DNA of 64,000 bases from Planococcus liqunii (GTDB lineage Bacteria; Bacillota; Bacilli; Bacillales_A; Planococcaceae), in contig NZ_CP129238.1 of assembly GCF_030413595.1 (NCBI RefSeq), positions 2,170,001-2,234,000 on the forward strand, written 5' to 3'. The notes below the pieces were generated by a model. That model worked only from the letters and a program-made list of their open reading frames with translations. It had not been told where the DNA came from and made no database searches. The position numbers and the translations under genes are program-made. Within the stretch, counting starts at the first letter, position 1. Each line of letters opens with the position of its first letter. This document shows positions 27,606 through 35,638 of the stretch, one piece after another.

Positions 27606-27642
27606 TTTGAATGTAACTTAACTGCACAAAAGTTACATTCAA
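27606..27642. repeat. Hairpin repeat, right copy
   Basis: 14-bp perfect arms TTTGAATGTAACTT and AAGTTACATTCAAA around a ten-base loop. It has the layout of a weak terminator, but its sequence repeats the left copy at 27176. Confidence 0.5.
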
Positions 27643-27667
27643 ATCCTAGTCTTTACCCTAAAACTTC

Positions 27668-27835
27668 TACTTGGATTTTGCCGCGGCTTTTTTCAATTCA
27701 TCCAGATCGCTCTGCAGCTCACTGATTTTCTGATTCTACCCTATCAGCAATTCGACAATCTGATTTAGCGATTGTGGAGCAACCACCAAATCCACAATTT
27801 CAAAAAATTTTGAACACTTCAATGGTTTCCTGCAT
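27668..27835 (-). pseudogene. Decayed small coiled-coil protein gene
   Basis: From ATG 27835 the frame reads M-Q-E-T-I-E-V-F-K-I-F and stops. With a one-base shift it continues E-I-V-D-L-V-V-A-P-Q-S-L-N-Q, has an in-frame TAG, then reads E-L-Q-S-D-L-D-E-L-K-K-A-A-A-K-S-K to a stop at 27668. The heptad-like ending and coherent reading suggest a former gene broken by one frameshift and one stop. Parent family not recognised. Confidence 0.4.
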
Positions 27836-27944
27836 GATAGACACTTTTCTTATTTCATCATTTCGCTGTCATCAGCGCTGTGCATCCACCGGGTCAAGTC
27901 AATCATACTCCCTTTATATTTCCAATCTGCACAGGCAGCAAAAA

Positions 27945-27981
27945 GAAGCAGGCAATCGTGGATTTCCATGATTGCCTGCTT
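27945..27981 (-). terminator. Terminator of the sugar dehydrogenase gene
   Basis: 13-bp perfect arms (27945-27957, 27969-27981), followed on the minus strand by CTTTTTGC. It lies 115 bp after the stop. Confidence 0.7.
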
Positions 27982-28096
27982 CATTCATATCGTCAAGCGC
28001 CTTAAGTCGATGAAATCGGCATAAGCCTGGATGCTTTTAGCGAATATAAAATCATTCAGCATCCTTGTCTTCTTCTGCACCTTCAACTCCGCCGCC

Positions 28097-29434
28097 TTAA
28101 TTTGCTGCAGTAATCTTATAAATCTTACCGCCATCAGTGGCTGCAATAAGCGCGCCATCCTCCGTTACAAGAATATCCCGGAAACGTTCGCCTTCATCAG
28201 TCAATAGGCGTTCTTCTCCAACGATGGTGTCGCCTTCAATAACGACACGTGCAATATAGCTCGACACTAAACCACCGATGAACAAGTTGTTCTCCCATTC
28301 AGGAATTGCGTTGTTATCATAGAATGAACTACCACTTGGCGCACTTGTCGGATCCCAATAATATCTTGGTTCAATAAAACCTTGCGCCTCGTGTTCTGAA
28401 ATGCCCTCATTGATTAATTCACCAGAGTACTCGAGACCATAAGAAACAATCGGCCATCCATAGTTATTGCCTGGTTCAATAATATTCAGTTCATCCCCAG
28501 CTTGTGGACCGAATTCAACAATCCATAAGTCTCCTGTTTCAGGGTGGAAGTCTATACCTTGAATATTACGGTGACCGTAGCTGTAAATGCCATCCAGTGC
28601 GTCTTCATCTTCAACAAATGGATTCGTCTCTACCGGTTCCCCGTCTTGTGTAATGTGAATTACTTTGCCTAAATAAGCATCCAAGTCTTGTGCACGTTCA
28701 CGAATTGGATCATCTGAGCGCTCACCAGTTGTTAAGAACAGGTTGCCGTCATCATCAAAGATAATACGTCCCCCATAGTGCAAGGTACCCTCATATGCTG
28801 GCAATGCTTGGAAGATCACTTCAAATCCTTCAAGTGAGGCTTCATCTTCTGATAAAACACCTTTACCGACAGCAGTGACAGTCCCCCCTTCAACATCTTG
28901 GGAAAACGTCAGAAATACCAATCTTGATTCATCAAAATCAGGAGCAATCGTGACATCAAGCAAACCACCTTGATCTTCGCTATTCACTTTGGGTGTACCT
29001 GCGATTGGGTCGGAAACAGAGCCATCTTCAAGGTTCACAATAAGAAGTTCTGCTGAATCCCTTTGCGTAACAAACAAGCGGTTTGGTTCAAACTCTGCCA
29101 TACCCCAAGAAACGCCAAGCCCCTCAACAACAACTTCCACATCAAGTTCTGTTTCAGTCTTTACTGCAGGTGCTCTTGTTTGTTCTGGAAATGCCGGTTC
29201 AAACTCAGTAACTTTTGGTTCAGTCTCTGCAGCTTCTCCATCTGCACTTTCCTCAACGCCCTCTTCAGTACCTTCTGCTGTTTCAGGGTTTTCGTCAGCA
29301 CTTTCTTCTGTTGCAGCATCCGGGTCATCCGTTGATTCTTCATTTGAAGTATCATCATTGCCACATGCTGCCAAAACCAATACAAAGATCAGCATTGTAA
29401 AGAACATTAATCTTGACCACGAAACTTTCGTCAT
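28097..29434 (-). CDS. PQQ-dependent aldose/sorbosone-type sugar dehydrogenase, lipoprotein
   Basis: 445 residues. Signal and lipobox (L-V-L-A-A-C-G) near residue 23, then an unusually acidic Glu/Ala/Asp-rich tether (about 25-75), then a six-bladed propeller. Family markers are S-W-G-M-A-E-F at the first blade, G-G-L-L-D-V-T-I-A-P-D-F, L-H-Y-G-G-R-I, Y-G-H-R-N-I-Q-G and D-E-L-N-I-I-E-P-G-N-N-Y-G-W-P. The soluble glucose dehydrogenase/YliI group uses PQQ and calcium to oxidise sugars outside the cell; cofactor binding is inferred. ATG 29434 is behind GGGGAGG. Confidence 0.8.
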   Translation of the reverse strand: MTKVSWSRLMFFTMLIFVLVLAACGNDDTSNEESTDDPDAATEESADENPETAEGTEEGVEESADGEAAETEPKVTEFEPAFPEQTRAPAVKTETELDVEVVVEGLGVSWGMAEFEPNRLFVTQRDSAELLIVNLEDGSVSDPIAGTPKVNSEDQGGLLDVTIAPDFDESRLVFLTFSQDVEGGTVTAVGKGVLSEDEASLEGFEVIFQALPAYEGTLHYGGRIIFDDDGNLFLTTGERSDDPIRERAQDLDAYLGKVIHITQDGEPVETNPFVEDEDALDGIYSYGHRNIQGIDFHPETGDLWIVEFGPQAGDELNIIEPGNNYGWPIVSYGLEYSGELINEGISEHEAQGFIEPRYYWDPTSAPSGSSFYDNNAIPEWENNLFIGGLVSSYIARVVIEGDTIVGEERLLTDEGERFRDILVTEDGALIAATDGGKIYKITAAN

Positions 29435-29604
29435 CGTTTTCCTCCCCTTTTCTAAAATATTCAACATACTATACTAAAGTTCATTCCCCTGAAACCCAGT
29501 ATCAAAAATGGTTAAGACTTTCATATATAACTAAAAATATGAAACTCCTTTGAAAATAACGTTATCATAATTAGGTGAAAATAAAAAATAATCTTACTAC
29601 TTTC

Positions 29605-29913
29605 ATGATAATTGGAAATTATACTTTTAATGATTGGGATACCGGCATCGAGAATTATGAGCCGCTTTTAGATATGGCAGTGATGTATGCTTTCTTAGAA
29701 GAGATGAACAATTCAAAACCTCTGCCCCATTAACTAAACTCCGACCCGATCGGAGACACCCAGAATAATGAGGAATACAAAGAGCTAGCTGTTCACTTGG
29801 ATGAAAGTTCAAGGATTCGCCTAACGCTACTCAAGATCTATTACGGGTATATAAGTGTATATTTTGAAATGATTCAAAATGTGTTTGCCGCAATATGGTG
29901 TCTACTTCAGTAA
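29605..29913 (+). pseudogene. Gene broken by one in-frame stop
   Basis: From ATG 29605 one frame reads 102 codons of protein-like sequence (opening M-I-I-G-N-Y-T-F-N-D-W-D, later E-E-Y-K-E-L-A-V-H-L-D-E) interrupted only by TAA at 29731-29733, ending at TAA 29911. No ribosome site is evident. Family not recognised. It is followed by the hairpin into which the IS element has inserted. Confidence 0.4.
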
Positions 29914-30008
29914 CAGCACTATGGAATACACGAATGCGTTTCCACACTAAGCGGTCATATATATACTTTTTAGGAAACAATAACAAAGGGAGAGAAGAAT
30001 GGGTGCTG

Positions 30009-30047
30009 CACCCCTAAAGTTAGAGTTAAAATCTAACTTTAGGGGTG
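30009..30047 (+). promoter_or_regulatory. Hairpin covering the orfA ribosome site in the IS leader
   Basis: 16-bp perfect arms (30009-30024, 30032-30047) with a seven-base loop. The right arm contains the AGGGGTG just before the orfA ATG at 30056, so transcripts entering from outside would fold and hide the site, as known for IS10 and others. Confidence 0.6.
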
Positions 30048-30055
30048 TTTTTTCT

Positions 30056-30613
30056 ATGGCAAAATATAGCGAAGAATTCAAACTGAAGCTGGTCAACGAG
30101 TATTTGGCTAGCCCGTTGGGCTATCCACGCTTAGCCCAAAAATATGGCCTATCCAGCCACGGGCAAATTGCCCGCTGGGTGCGAGCTTTCCAGGCATTCG
30201 GAAAAGAAGGCTTGCGGAACAGGCAGAAGAACCGGGTGTATTCTGTTCAATTCAAGCTGGATGTATTACACTTTATGAAACAAACAGGCGCTTCCTACCA
30301 GGATGCAGCGATTGAATTCAAGATGCACAACCCTACCCTCATTGCGAAATGGAAACAAGCATTTTTGGCGAAAGGGGCAGGAGGCCTGAGAACGAAAGGA
30401 CGGCCACCCATGGCGAAAAATCCGAAAAAGAAACCGGCAAAACCAACTGGGACGATGTCCCGTGAAGAACAACTTGAACGCGAGAATGAGCTTCTCCGCT
30501 TGGAGATTACGTATTTAAAAAAGTTAGACGCTTTCCAGGAGAACCCGAATGCCTACCTCGAAAAGCACAAGCAGCGCTGGCATTCGAACTCCAAGAAGAA
30601 GGATTCCGATTAA
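30056..30613 (+). CDS. IS150-type OrfA, DNA-binding transposase subunit
   Basis: 185 residues. Two helix-turn-helix units (about 5-55: Y-P-R-L-A-Q-K-Y-G-L-S-S; and about 60-110: S-Y-Q-D-A-A-I-E-F-K-M), then a leucine-zipper helix (E-R-E-N-E-L-L-R-L-E-I-T-Y-L-K-K-L). It binds the IS ends. The heptamer A-AAA-AAG at 30517-30523 lies in frame near its end and is the expected minus-one slippage site giving OrfAB. An in-frame ATG at 29999 lies at the very IS end and lacks a ribosome site. Confidence 0.85.
   Translation: MAKYSEEFKLKLVNEYLASPLGYPRLAQKYGLSSHGQIARWVRAFQAFGKEGLRNRQKNRVYSVQFKLDVLHFMKQTGASYQDAAIEFKMHNPTLIAKWKQAFLAKGAGGLRTKGRPPMAKNPKKKPAKPTGTMSREEQLERENELLRLEITYLKKLDAFQENPNAYLEKHKQRWHSNSKKKDSD
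30517..30523 (+). other. Programmed minus-one frameshift heptamer
   Basis: A-AAA-AAG read in the orfA frame (TTA AAA AAG). After a one-base backward slip the frame is open straight into orfB (through R-K-A-Q-A-A-L-A-F-E-L-Q-E-E-G-F-R-L), the standard route to the IS3 transposase. Confidence 0.7.
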
Positions 30614-30618
30614 GGGAT

Positions 30619-31440
30619 GTGCTGGAGATCGTCGATCTTCCAGAAGCCACGTACCATTACCATCGGCAGCGGTTCGATTCGGAAGACCCGGATATGGAAT
30701 GGAAAACAGTGATTCGGGCATTGTTTGAGAAACACGAAGACCGGTATGGGTATCGCCGGATCCACTTAGAATTAAAGGCGCAAGGCTACGTCATCAACCA
30801 CAAGAAAGTCCAACGCATCCTGAATGAAATGAAGTTAAAATGTGTGAAGTTCATCCGGAAATCGCGCTATCGCTCCTATAAAGGCAAGGTCGGGACCATC
30901 GCGAAAAACCGGTTGAACCGCCGGTTCCACACCTCGCACGCCTTGCAAAAAATCGTGACGGATGTAACCGAATTCAAATGTATGGGCGAAGACAAGCTTT
31001 ACTTGAGCCCGGTGATGGATCTCTATAACGGCGAAATCATTGGACTGGGCATGTCCAAACGTCCCACCCTCGACTTCGTCCTGGAATCGCTGCATCAAGC
31101 TCTGCCGATTATTGGGGACCGGGCTGCTTACCGGACAACCCTTCATTCCGACCAAGGCTGGCATTACCAACACCGGTTGTGGGTGAAGACATTAAAGCAG
31201 AACGGAATTTTCCAAAGCATGTCCCGAAAGGCGACGTGTGCCGACAATGCGGCGATGGAGAACTTCTTTGGTTTGCTTAAACAGGAGATGTATTACGGAG
31301 AAAAACTGGTTCCGTATGAAGAATTGAAGGCGAAAATTGATCGATACGTCTATTACTACAATCACGAACGCATCAAAGAAAAATTGGCCGGTATGAGTCC
31401 GGTAAATTACCGAATTCATGCCAGCCAATTAACTGCATAA
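30619..31440 (+). CDS. IS150-type OrfB, DDE transposase catalytic part
   Basis: 273 residues from GTG 30619; the frame is also open upstream to the slippage site. HTH_21-like region (Y-G-Y-R-R-I-H-L-E-L), then an RNase-H-fold DDE domain: Asp in V-T-D-V-T-E-F, Asp in H-S-D-Q-G-W-H-Y, Glu in A-A-M-E-N-F-F-G-L-L-K-Q-E. It cuts and joins IS ends, mostly as the OrfAB fusion. All catalytic residues are present. Confidence 0.88.
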   Translation: MLEIVDLPEATYHYHRQRFDSEDPDMEWKTVIRALFEKHEDRYGYRRIHLELKAQGYVINHKKVQRILNEMKLKCVKFIRKSRYRSYKGKVGTIAKNRLNRRFHTSHALQKIVTDVTEFKCMGEDKLYLSPVMDLYNGEIIGLGMSKRPTLDFVLESLHQALPIIGDRAAYRTTLHSDQGWHYQHRLWVKTLKQNGIFQSMSRKATCADNAAMENFFGLLKQEMYYGEKLVPYEELKAKIDRYVYYYNHERIKEKLAGMSPVNYRIHASQLTA

Positions 31441-31743
31441 CTAAACTCTAACTTTAAGGGGTCACTACCATGCTGTATTCAGCTTTTTCTCTCCCTTTAT
31501 ATGCGGCTACCGATAATCTCTCATATGTAAACCTAAACCCTTTCAGATTCAAGATTTAAGGTCTTACAGAACAACGTTTTGAATGTATCATTTTTTCTAA
31601 TGAAATCAGCATGATACCGGATTCATCTTTTAGTAGCAAAACTGCTAACATTTTCTTTATAAACTGTTTCTTAAATGAAGCTTAGATCAATCTGCTGAAC
31701 CATTTCTCTTCTACTTAAATCGATTGAAAATCTACAATCAATA

Positions 31744-33027
31744 TTAATAAGAAATTTCGATTGGCGTACTGCTAGTATATAAAGAAACGCCATAACTAGC
31801 TGCAGCAGCTTTATAAGGAGTAAAGTAAGCAATACTAGCATATCTAACACCATCACTTGCTTCAAAAGATCTTCCTATACGAGATTGAATGCCAATTAAA
31901 TAGCCATTTGAAGATCTAAATCCAGCTGATCCGCTGTCACCTTCACCGGCTAACCATCCATTCGTTCCGTAATCAGTGTCTGTTAGTTCAAAATTTAGTT
32001 CGCCTGAAACATTTGCAGCAGTGGTGGTCACTATTCCACAAGTGTATCCTGTTGTTATACCGCTCTTACATAGAGTTTCTGCATTATCAGGTGTGTCATA
32101 GTGTTGAAGTCTTCCTTGATAATCACTAGGATTAGTATCATATGTGTACAATCCATTATATGCATATCTTGTTATACCGCTTAGTTCAATCTCAATTAAG
32201 CCGATATCGTAATCTCTTGAACGGCCATCCACATGTGCTGTTCCTACTCTCCTATCATATTGAAGTACTGAGGAACCAATGGCGTCTATACAATGACCTG
32301 CAGTTAATAGAAAGTAACGTGAATCTTTCCTCGCTACACCGGCTGTAGAGCAGCTTCCGCTTGCATATTGTCGTACGGCGATTCCAGCACCAAGTTTATT
32401 CCAATCATCAGTTCTCTCCTTGGAATAGGAAGTAGATAGTTCCAAAGAAGGGTCAATATTCAAATGAATTTTATTACCATACTTTTTAAGTAATTTGTTT
32501 TGTTCCGTTTGTGATAACTCATCTGTCTGTACTTCGACTCGATTGTTTAAATAATCAAACCTGACAATAATATTTTCGGAGAATTCGATATTAGGGTTTA
32601 GATCGAACCAATTTATCACCAAACTTTCCAACTCTTCTTGTGAATATGAGATATATTCGATATTGAATTTAGAATTTGATTTATTACTTAACTTTTTAAA
32701 AACTTTTTCTAACTTGGAATGCTTTTCTTTATTAGAAGCTTCTTTTTTTACCTGAAGCACAATTCCATCATTAGCAGTGAAATAAAATCCCCCTTCCTCA
32801 TTTATATGTTCTTTTTCGAGACCCTCTAGTTTTAATTCTTCTTTAAGTTCTTTTCTGATTTCATTTTGTCGTTTTGATTTTCCATGACTTTTTTCAATCT
32901 TTTCTTTTTCTTTCTTATCTTTTTCGATTTCGTTGCTGTTTTCTGTCGCATTAACAGGAGCGCCAAGCACAAAAACTGAACTCAAAGCTAATAGTAATAC
33001 TACTGTTACACTTTTTAAAATTCTCAT
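31744..33027 (-). CDS. Secreted trypsin-fold (S1, streptogrisin-like) serine protease with propeptide
   Basis: 427 residues. Signal peptide (about 1-27, ending V-N-A), a highly charged Lys/Glu segment (about 30-75), a pro-domain (about 75-200) and the protease domain (about 208-427). The triad is His245 (T-A-G-H-C), Asp274 (D-Y-D-I-G-L) and Ser365 (G-E-G-D-S-G-S-A). Cys226-Cys246 and Cys320-Cys330 are the expected disulfides. It resembles alpha-lytic/streptogrisin enzymes, which need the propeptide to fold. It is AT-rich compared with neighbours and lies beside the IS element, which fits horizontal gain. Confidence 0.85.
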   Translation of the reverse strand: MRILKSVTVVLLLALSSVFVLGAPVNATENSNEIEKDKKEKEKIEKSHGKSKRQNEIRKELKEELKLEGLEKEHINEEGGFYFTANDGIVLQVKKEASNKEKHSKLEKVFKKLSNKSNSKFNIEYISYSQEELESLVINWFDLNPNIEFSENIIVRFDYLNNRVEVQTDELSQTEQNKLLKKYGNKIHLNIDPSLELSTSYSKERTDDWNKLGAGIAVRQYASGSCSTAGVARKDSRYFLLTAGHCIDAIGSSVLQYDRRVGTAHVDGRSRDYDIGLIEIELSGITRYAYNGLYTYDTNPSDYQGRLQHYDTPDNAETLCKSGITTGYTCGIVTTTAANVSGELNFELTDTDYGTNGWLAGEGDSGSAGFRSSNGYLIGIQSRIGRSFEASDGVRYASIAYFTPYKAAAASYGVSLYTSSTPIEISY

Positions 33028-33319
33028 AACAATGTCCTCCTTTTACTTTTATTATATAAATTTTACCATTAGAGGATATTGATGTATGTTAAAATTACCA
33101 ATAAAATTAAAATTATAAAAATAATAAAAATTTTATAAATTTGATTTATAATTATTTATATAAAACCGTTTACCTATCTTAACGCACTAATGAAAAAGAT
33201 GAAGTATTTATTAGTTGAACGTTTGAGTGTCTAGTATCTAGAGAAACGTGATTCCTTAATTATTGTCCACCCAATTTTTGGAAGGGTTATTGTAAGTTGA
33301 GATATAGAGGAGGATATAA

Positions 33320-33745
33320 ATGAAAAGAATTAAGATGATTATTTATATTATTACTGCTTTGTTTTTACTTATCTTGTTTTTACATGCACTAAAAAGGGCG
33401 CCTGTACAGGAGTTGCCAACTTCTCGAAATGGAATAGAAATTACAATGAAGCAAGAAGTGTACCAACCTTCAACCAAGGAGATTGGTATAACGATACACA
33501 ACCACAGAGAAACGGAATATACAGGGATCGGTGGCGGAAAATTTCCTATTGATAAGTATTTCGCAGGAAGCTGGTATAAAGTACCTTTTAAAAGTGATAC
33601 GTATACATCACAAGGGATTAGTATCCCTCCTAGAGAAACGATTGAAATGTATACAGAAGCTATCGAACTGGACGCTGAATTAACCCCTGGTAAATATCGA
33701 GCTCGCTATGGCTCCTTAGCTGCTCCTTTTGAAGTGAAAGAATAA
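33320..33745 (+). CDS. Membrane-anchored Ig-like domain protein
   Basis: 141 residues: signal anchor (about 5-24) and an external beta-sandwich (about 38-140) with Y-Q-P-S-T-K-E-I-G-I-T-I and L-T-P-G-K-Y-R-A-R-Y-G, the layout of the Big_14-type immunoglobulin-like domain found in small Bacillales proteins. ATG 33320 is behind GAGGAGG. It is divergent from the S1 protease with an AT-rich gap of about 290 bp. Function unknown. Confidence 0.65.
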   Translation: MKRIKMIIYIITALFLLILFLHALKRAPVQELPTSRNGIEITMKQEVYQPSTKEIGITIHNHRETEYTGIGGGKFPIDKYFAGSWYKVPFKSDTYTSQGISIPPRETIEMYTEAIELDAELTPGKYRARYGSLAAPFEVKE

Positions 33746-34140
33746 TACTGGGAAAGAAGTTAGAAAAATAGTATAGCTAAAAAGCGTAATGCTCACACTC
33801 CCCCTTATCCAAAATAAGATAATCCTCCTTCAACTGGCTTCAACGTGGTTAAGTCGGCACTTTTACGTAACGAAAGGACCTGAAAGTAACTTTCATTCTC
33901 CTTAATGGAACTAATTTTCAGGAAAATTAGTAGAATATTTTATATTTATCAATACATTGAAAAACAAGCAATTAAAATAGAAGAAGATTATCTCTTTTCG
34001 TAGTTGATCACAAATAGCAAGACCAAAAAGAATTCTTCCTATATGGCAAAAAAGCTATTCTCTTAAGCGCGCGCGGCGGTAATTAAAGTTCGTCTGATAT
34101 AAACGCCTTTTAAATGTCGACCAATTATATACGTACCGTG
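33746..34140. other. Non-coding stretch
   Basis: AT-rich sequence with a short odd GC island (GCGCGCGCGGCGG near 34068). I see no gene or recognisable RNA. Confidence 0.4.
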
Positions 34141-34254
34141 ATGCAGAATTATTTCTGTTTTAAAATTATGGACGAAGTCATTGTCGAAGTCCCTGCGCAA
34201 GAAACTGAAAACGCAGCGGCAATCATTTCCGCAGGGTTGGAAAAAGTGAAATAA
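34141..34254 (+). pseudogene. C-terminal gene fragment
   Basis: A 37-codon frame whose second half reads protein-like (M-D-E-V-I-V-E-V-P-A-Q-E-T-E-N-A-A-A-I-I) and ends just before a good terminator. It looks like the tail of a gene whose front is lost. Parent family not recognised. Confidence 0.3.
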
Positions 34255-34292
34255 ACAGATGCAAAGTTATAAGTTAATTTTTTCTAACAGTG

Positions 34293-34331
34293 AGCAGTGA
34301 AGCAAATTCAATATTTGCTTCACTGCTTTTA
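34293..34331 (+). terminator. Terminator after the gene fragment
   Basis: 15-bp perfect arms (34293-34307, 34313-34327), followed by TTTAGG on the plus strand. Confidence 0.6.
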
Positions 34332-34405
34332 GGTCTACTCCTAAATTATTAAACCGTTCGTAAAAGTACACCTTTCCGAACGCTCTAATTCTGCTCCAAA
34401 ACCCC

Positions 34406-34459
34406 ATAAAAAAACGTCCGTAAAAGTGCTAAAGCACTTTACGAACGTTCGCTTTTTTT
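34406..34459 (-). terminator. Terminator of the met operon
   Basis: Arms 34414-34430 and 34433-34448 pair with one bulge and one mismatch. On the minus strand a T-run follows. It lies about 90 bp past the dehydrogenase stop. Confidence 0.7.
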
Positions 34460-34543
34460 GCGAAGAGGTTTACGAACAGTATTTAGATTTTAATGGGCCG
34501 TTAAAGGCCAATTAGATTCCATCCGTTGAATTGCTTAGTCTAA

Positions 34544-35623
34544 TCAAGCAGTTACCGTTTCTTCAATCCCCTTCATCACAGCAGCGACTTCCGATGCTGC
34601 AATTGATTCTTCCCTTAACACATGAATTGTTTCACCCACGCGTGTGGACTGGATGGCAATGTCTTCGATCCACTTGCTCGGAATCCCCACTTCTTTCAGT
34701 GAAGCCGGCAATCCGATTTTTTGATAGAACACTTTCAGCCGTTCCACTTCACCGTTCTTGCCTTCAAGCAGCAATTGCACCAGTACGCCGTATGCCACTT
34801 TGTCGCCGTGCAGTGCCTGGTGCGATTCCGGCGAAATGGTCATGCCGTTGTGGATGGAATGGGCACCTGCCGTGCGGCCGAATTTGTCGCCGAACCCGCC
34901 GACCATGCCGCCCGCCATAATGATGGTTTCGGCCACTTTGATGAAGGCATCCGACAATTGGCCTTGTTTGGCATCCTGAATGGCGGCTTCCGCATGTTCA
35001 AACATTTCATCGGCACAGAGCTTCGCGGTGTAATGGGCGATTTTCAAGGCAAGCGGCGGGTTATCGAAGCGGCTTATCTGGACGTCCGCTTCGTACCATT
35101 TCGCGATGGTGTCGCCAATTCCCGCGACCAGCATCGCTACGGGAGCGTCAAGCAGAACGCGCGGCTCAACCAAAAGCAGATCGACGCTTCCCGGGAAAAT
35201 GGTGTAATGAGTCATCGTCCCTTCTTCGGTATAGACGACACTAAGCGGCGTCCATGGCGCGCAGTTGGAAGCGAGTGTCGGAATCAGCACCGACTTGATG
35301 CCGGTGTCATGGGCGACGGCTTTTGCAATATCAAGCACTTTGCCGCCACCCGCTCCGATAACGGCGTCCGCACCGATGGCTTTTGCGATTTCTGCCACTC
35401 GGGCAATTTCAGTAAGCGAGCATTCCCCGTGGTAATTTTCATAGGCTACTTCAACTTTGTCCAGTTCCGGAAAGAACGGACGCAGCGCTTCCCACGACTT
35501 GGTGCCGGTCAGGAGCAACACTTTGTTGATATTACGCGCCAACAGTTTGTCCTCGAGTCCTTCGAGAACATGGGTATTGCAGATATATTCAGCCGGCGCG
35601 CCTTTTACGATAATGTCTTCCAC
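34544..35623 (-). CDS. Glycerol-dehydrogenase-type iron/zinc alcohol dehydrogenase in the met operon
   Basis: 359 residues of the GldA/HcxA branch of family III dehydrogenases. NAD fold at G-A-G-G-G-K-V-L-D; metal ligands are Asp in G-I-G-D-T-I-A-K-W-Y and His residues in G-A-H-S-I-H-N-G and the following A-L-H-G-D-K. E. coli HcxA (YbdH) reduces 2-oxo acids such as 2-oxobutyrate. Being last in an S-box operon with metNIQ suggests a substrate from methionine breakdown, for example a 2-oxo acid; that is inference. ATG 35623; metQ ends 15 bp upstream. Confidence 0.8.
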   Translation of the reverse strand: MEDIIVKGAPAEYICNTHVLEGLEDKLLARNINKVLLLTGTKSWEALRPFFPELDKVEVAYENYHGECSLTEIARVAEIAKAIGADAVIGAGGGKVLDIAKAVAHDTGIKSVLIPTLASNCAPWTPLSVVYTEEGTMTHYTIFPGSVDLLLVEPRVLLDAPVAMLVAGIGDTIAKWYEADVQISRFDNPPLALKIAHYTAKLCADEMFEHAEAAIQDAKQGQLSDAFIKVAETIIMAGGMVGGFGDKFGRTAGAHSIHNGMTISPESHQALHGDKVAYGVLVQLLLEGKNGEVERLKVFYQKIGLPASLKEVGIPSKWIEDIAIQSTRVGETIHVLREESIAASEVAAVMKGIEETVTA

Positions 35624-35638
35624 AAAGATTCTCCTCTC

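Larger units (their letters stand above)
30000..31470 (+). mobile_element. Complete IS3-family (IS150-type) insertion sequence
   Basis: Related ends read inward as TG...CACCCCTAAAGTTAGAGTT on the left and TGGTAGTGACCCCTTAAAG on the right, enclosing orfA and orfB in the IS3 layout. Left and right limits are estimates from the TG/CA ends, and no clear target duplication was found. The flanks form an inverted repeat (about 29987-29998 and 31487-31498), so the element sits in the loop of a hairpin. Reading frames are intact, so it may be active. Confidence 0.85.

Noticed and set aside
29998..31473. Target-site duplication of the IS
   Set aside because: No matching 3-5 bp direct repeat could be placed next to the TG/CA ends, so none is claimed.
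34405..34460. Repeated CGTTCGTAAA/CGTCCGTAAA text as a possible CRISPR or repeat array
   Set aside because: It is explained by a single imperfect terminator hairpin plus one nearby partial repeat; no regular spacing.
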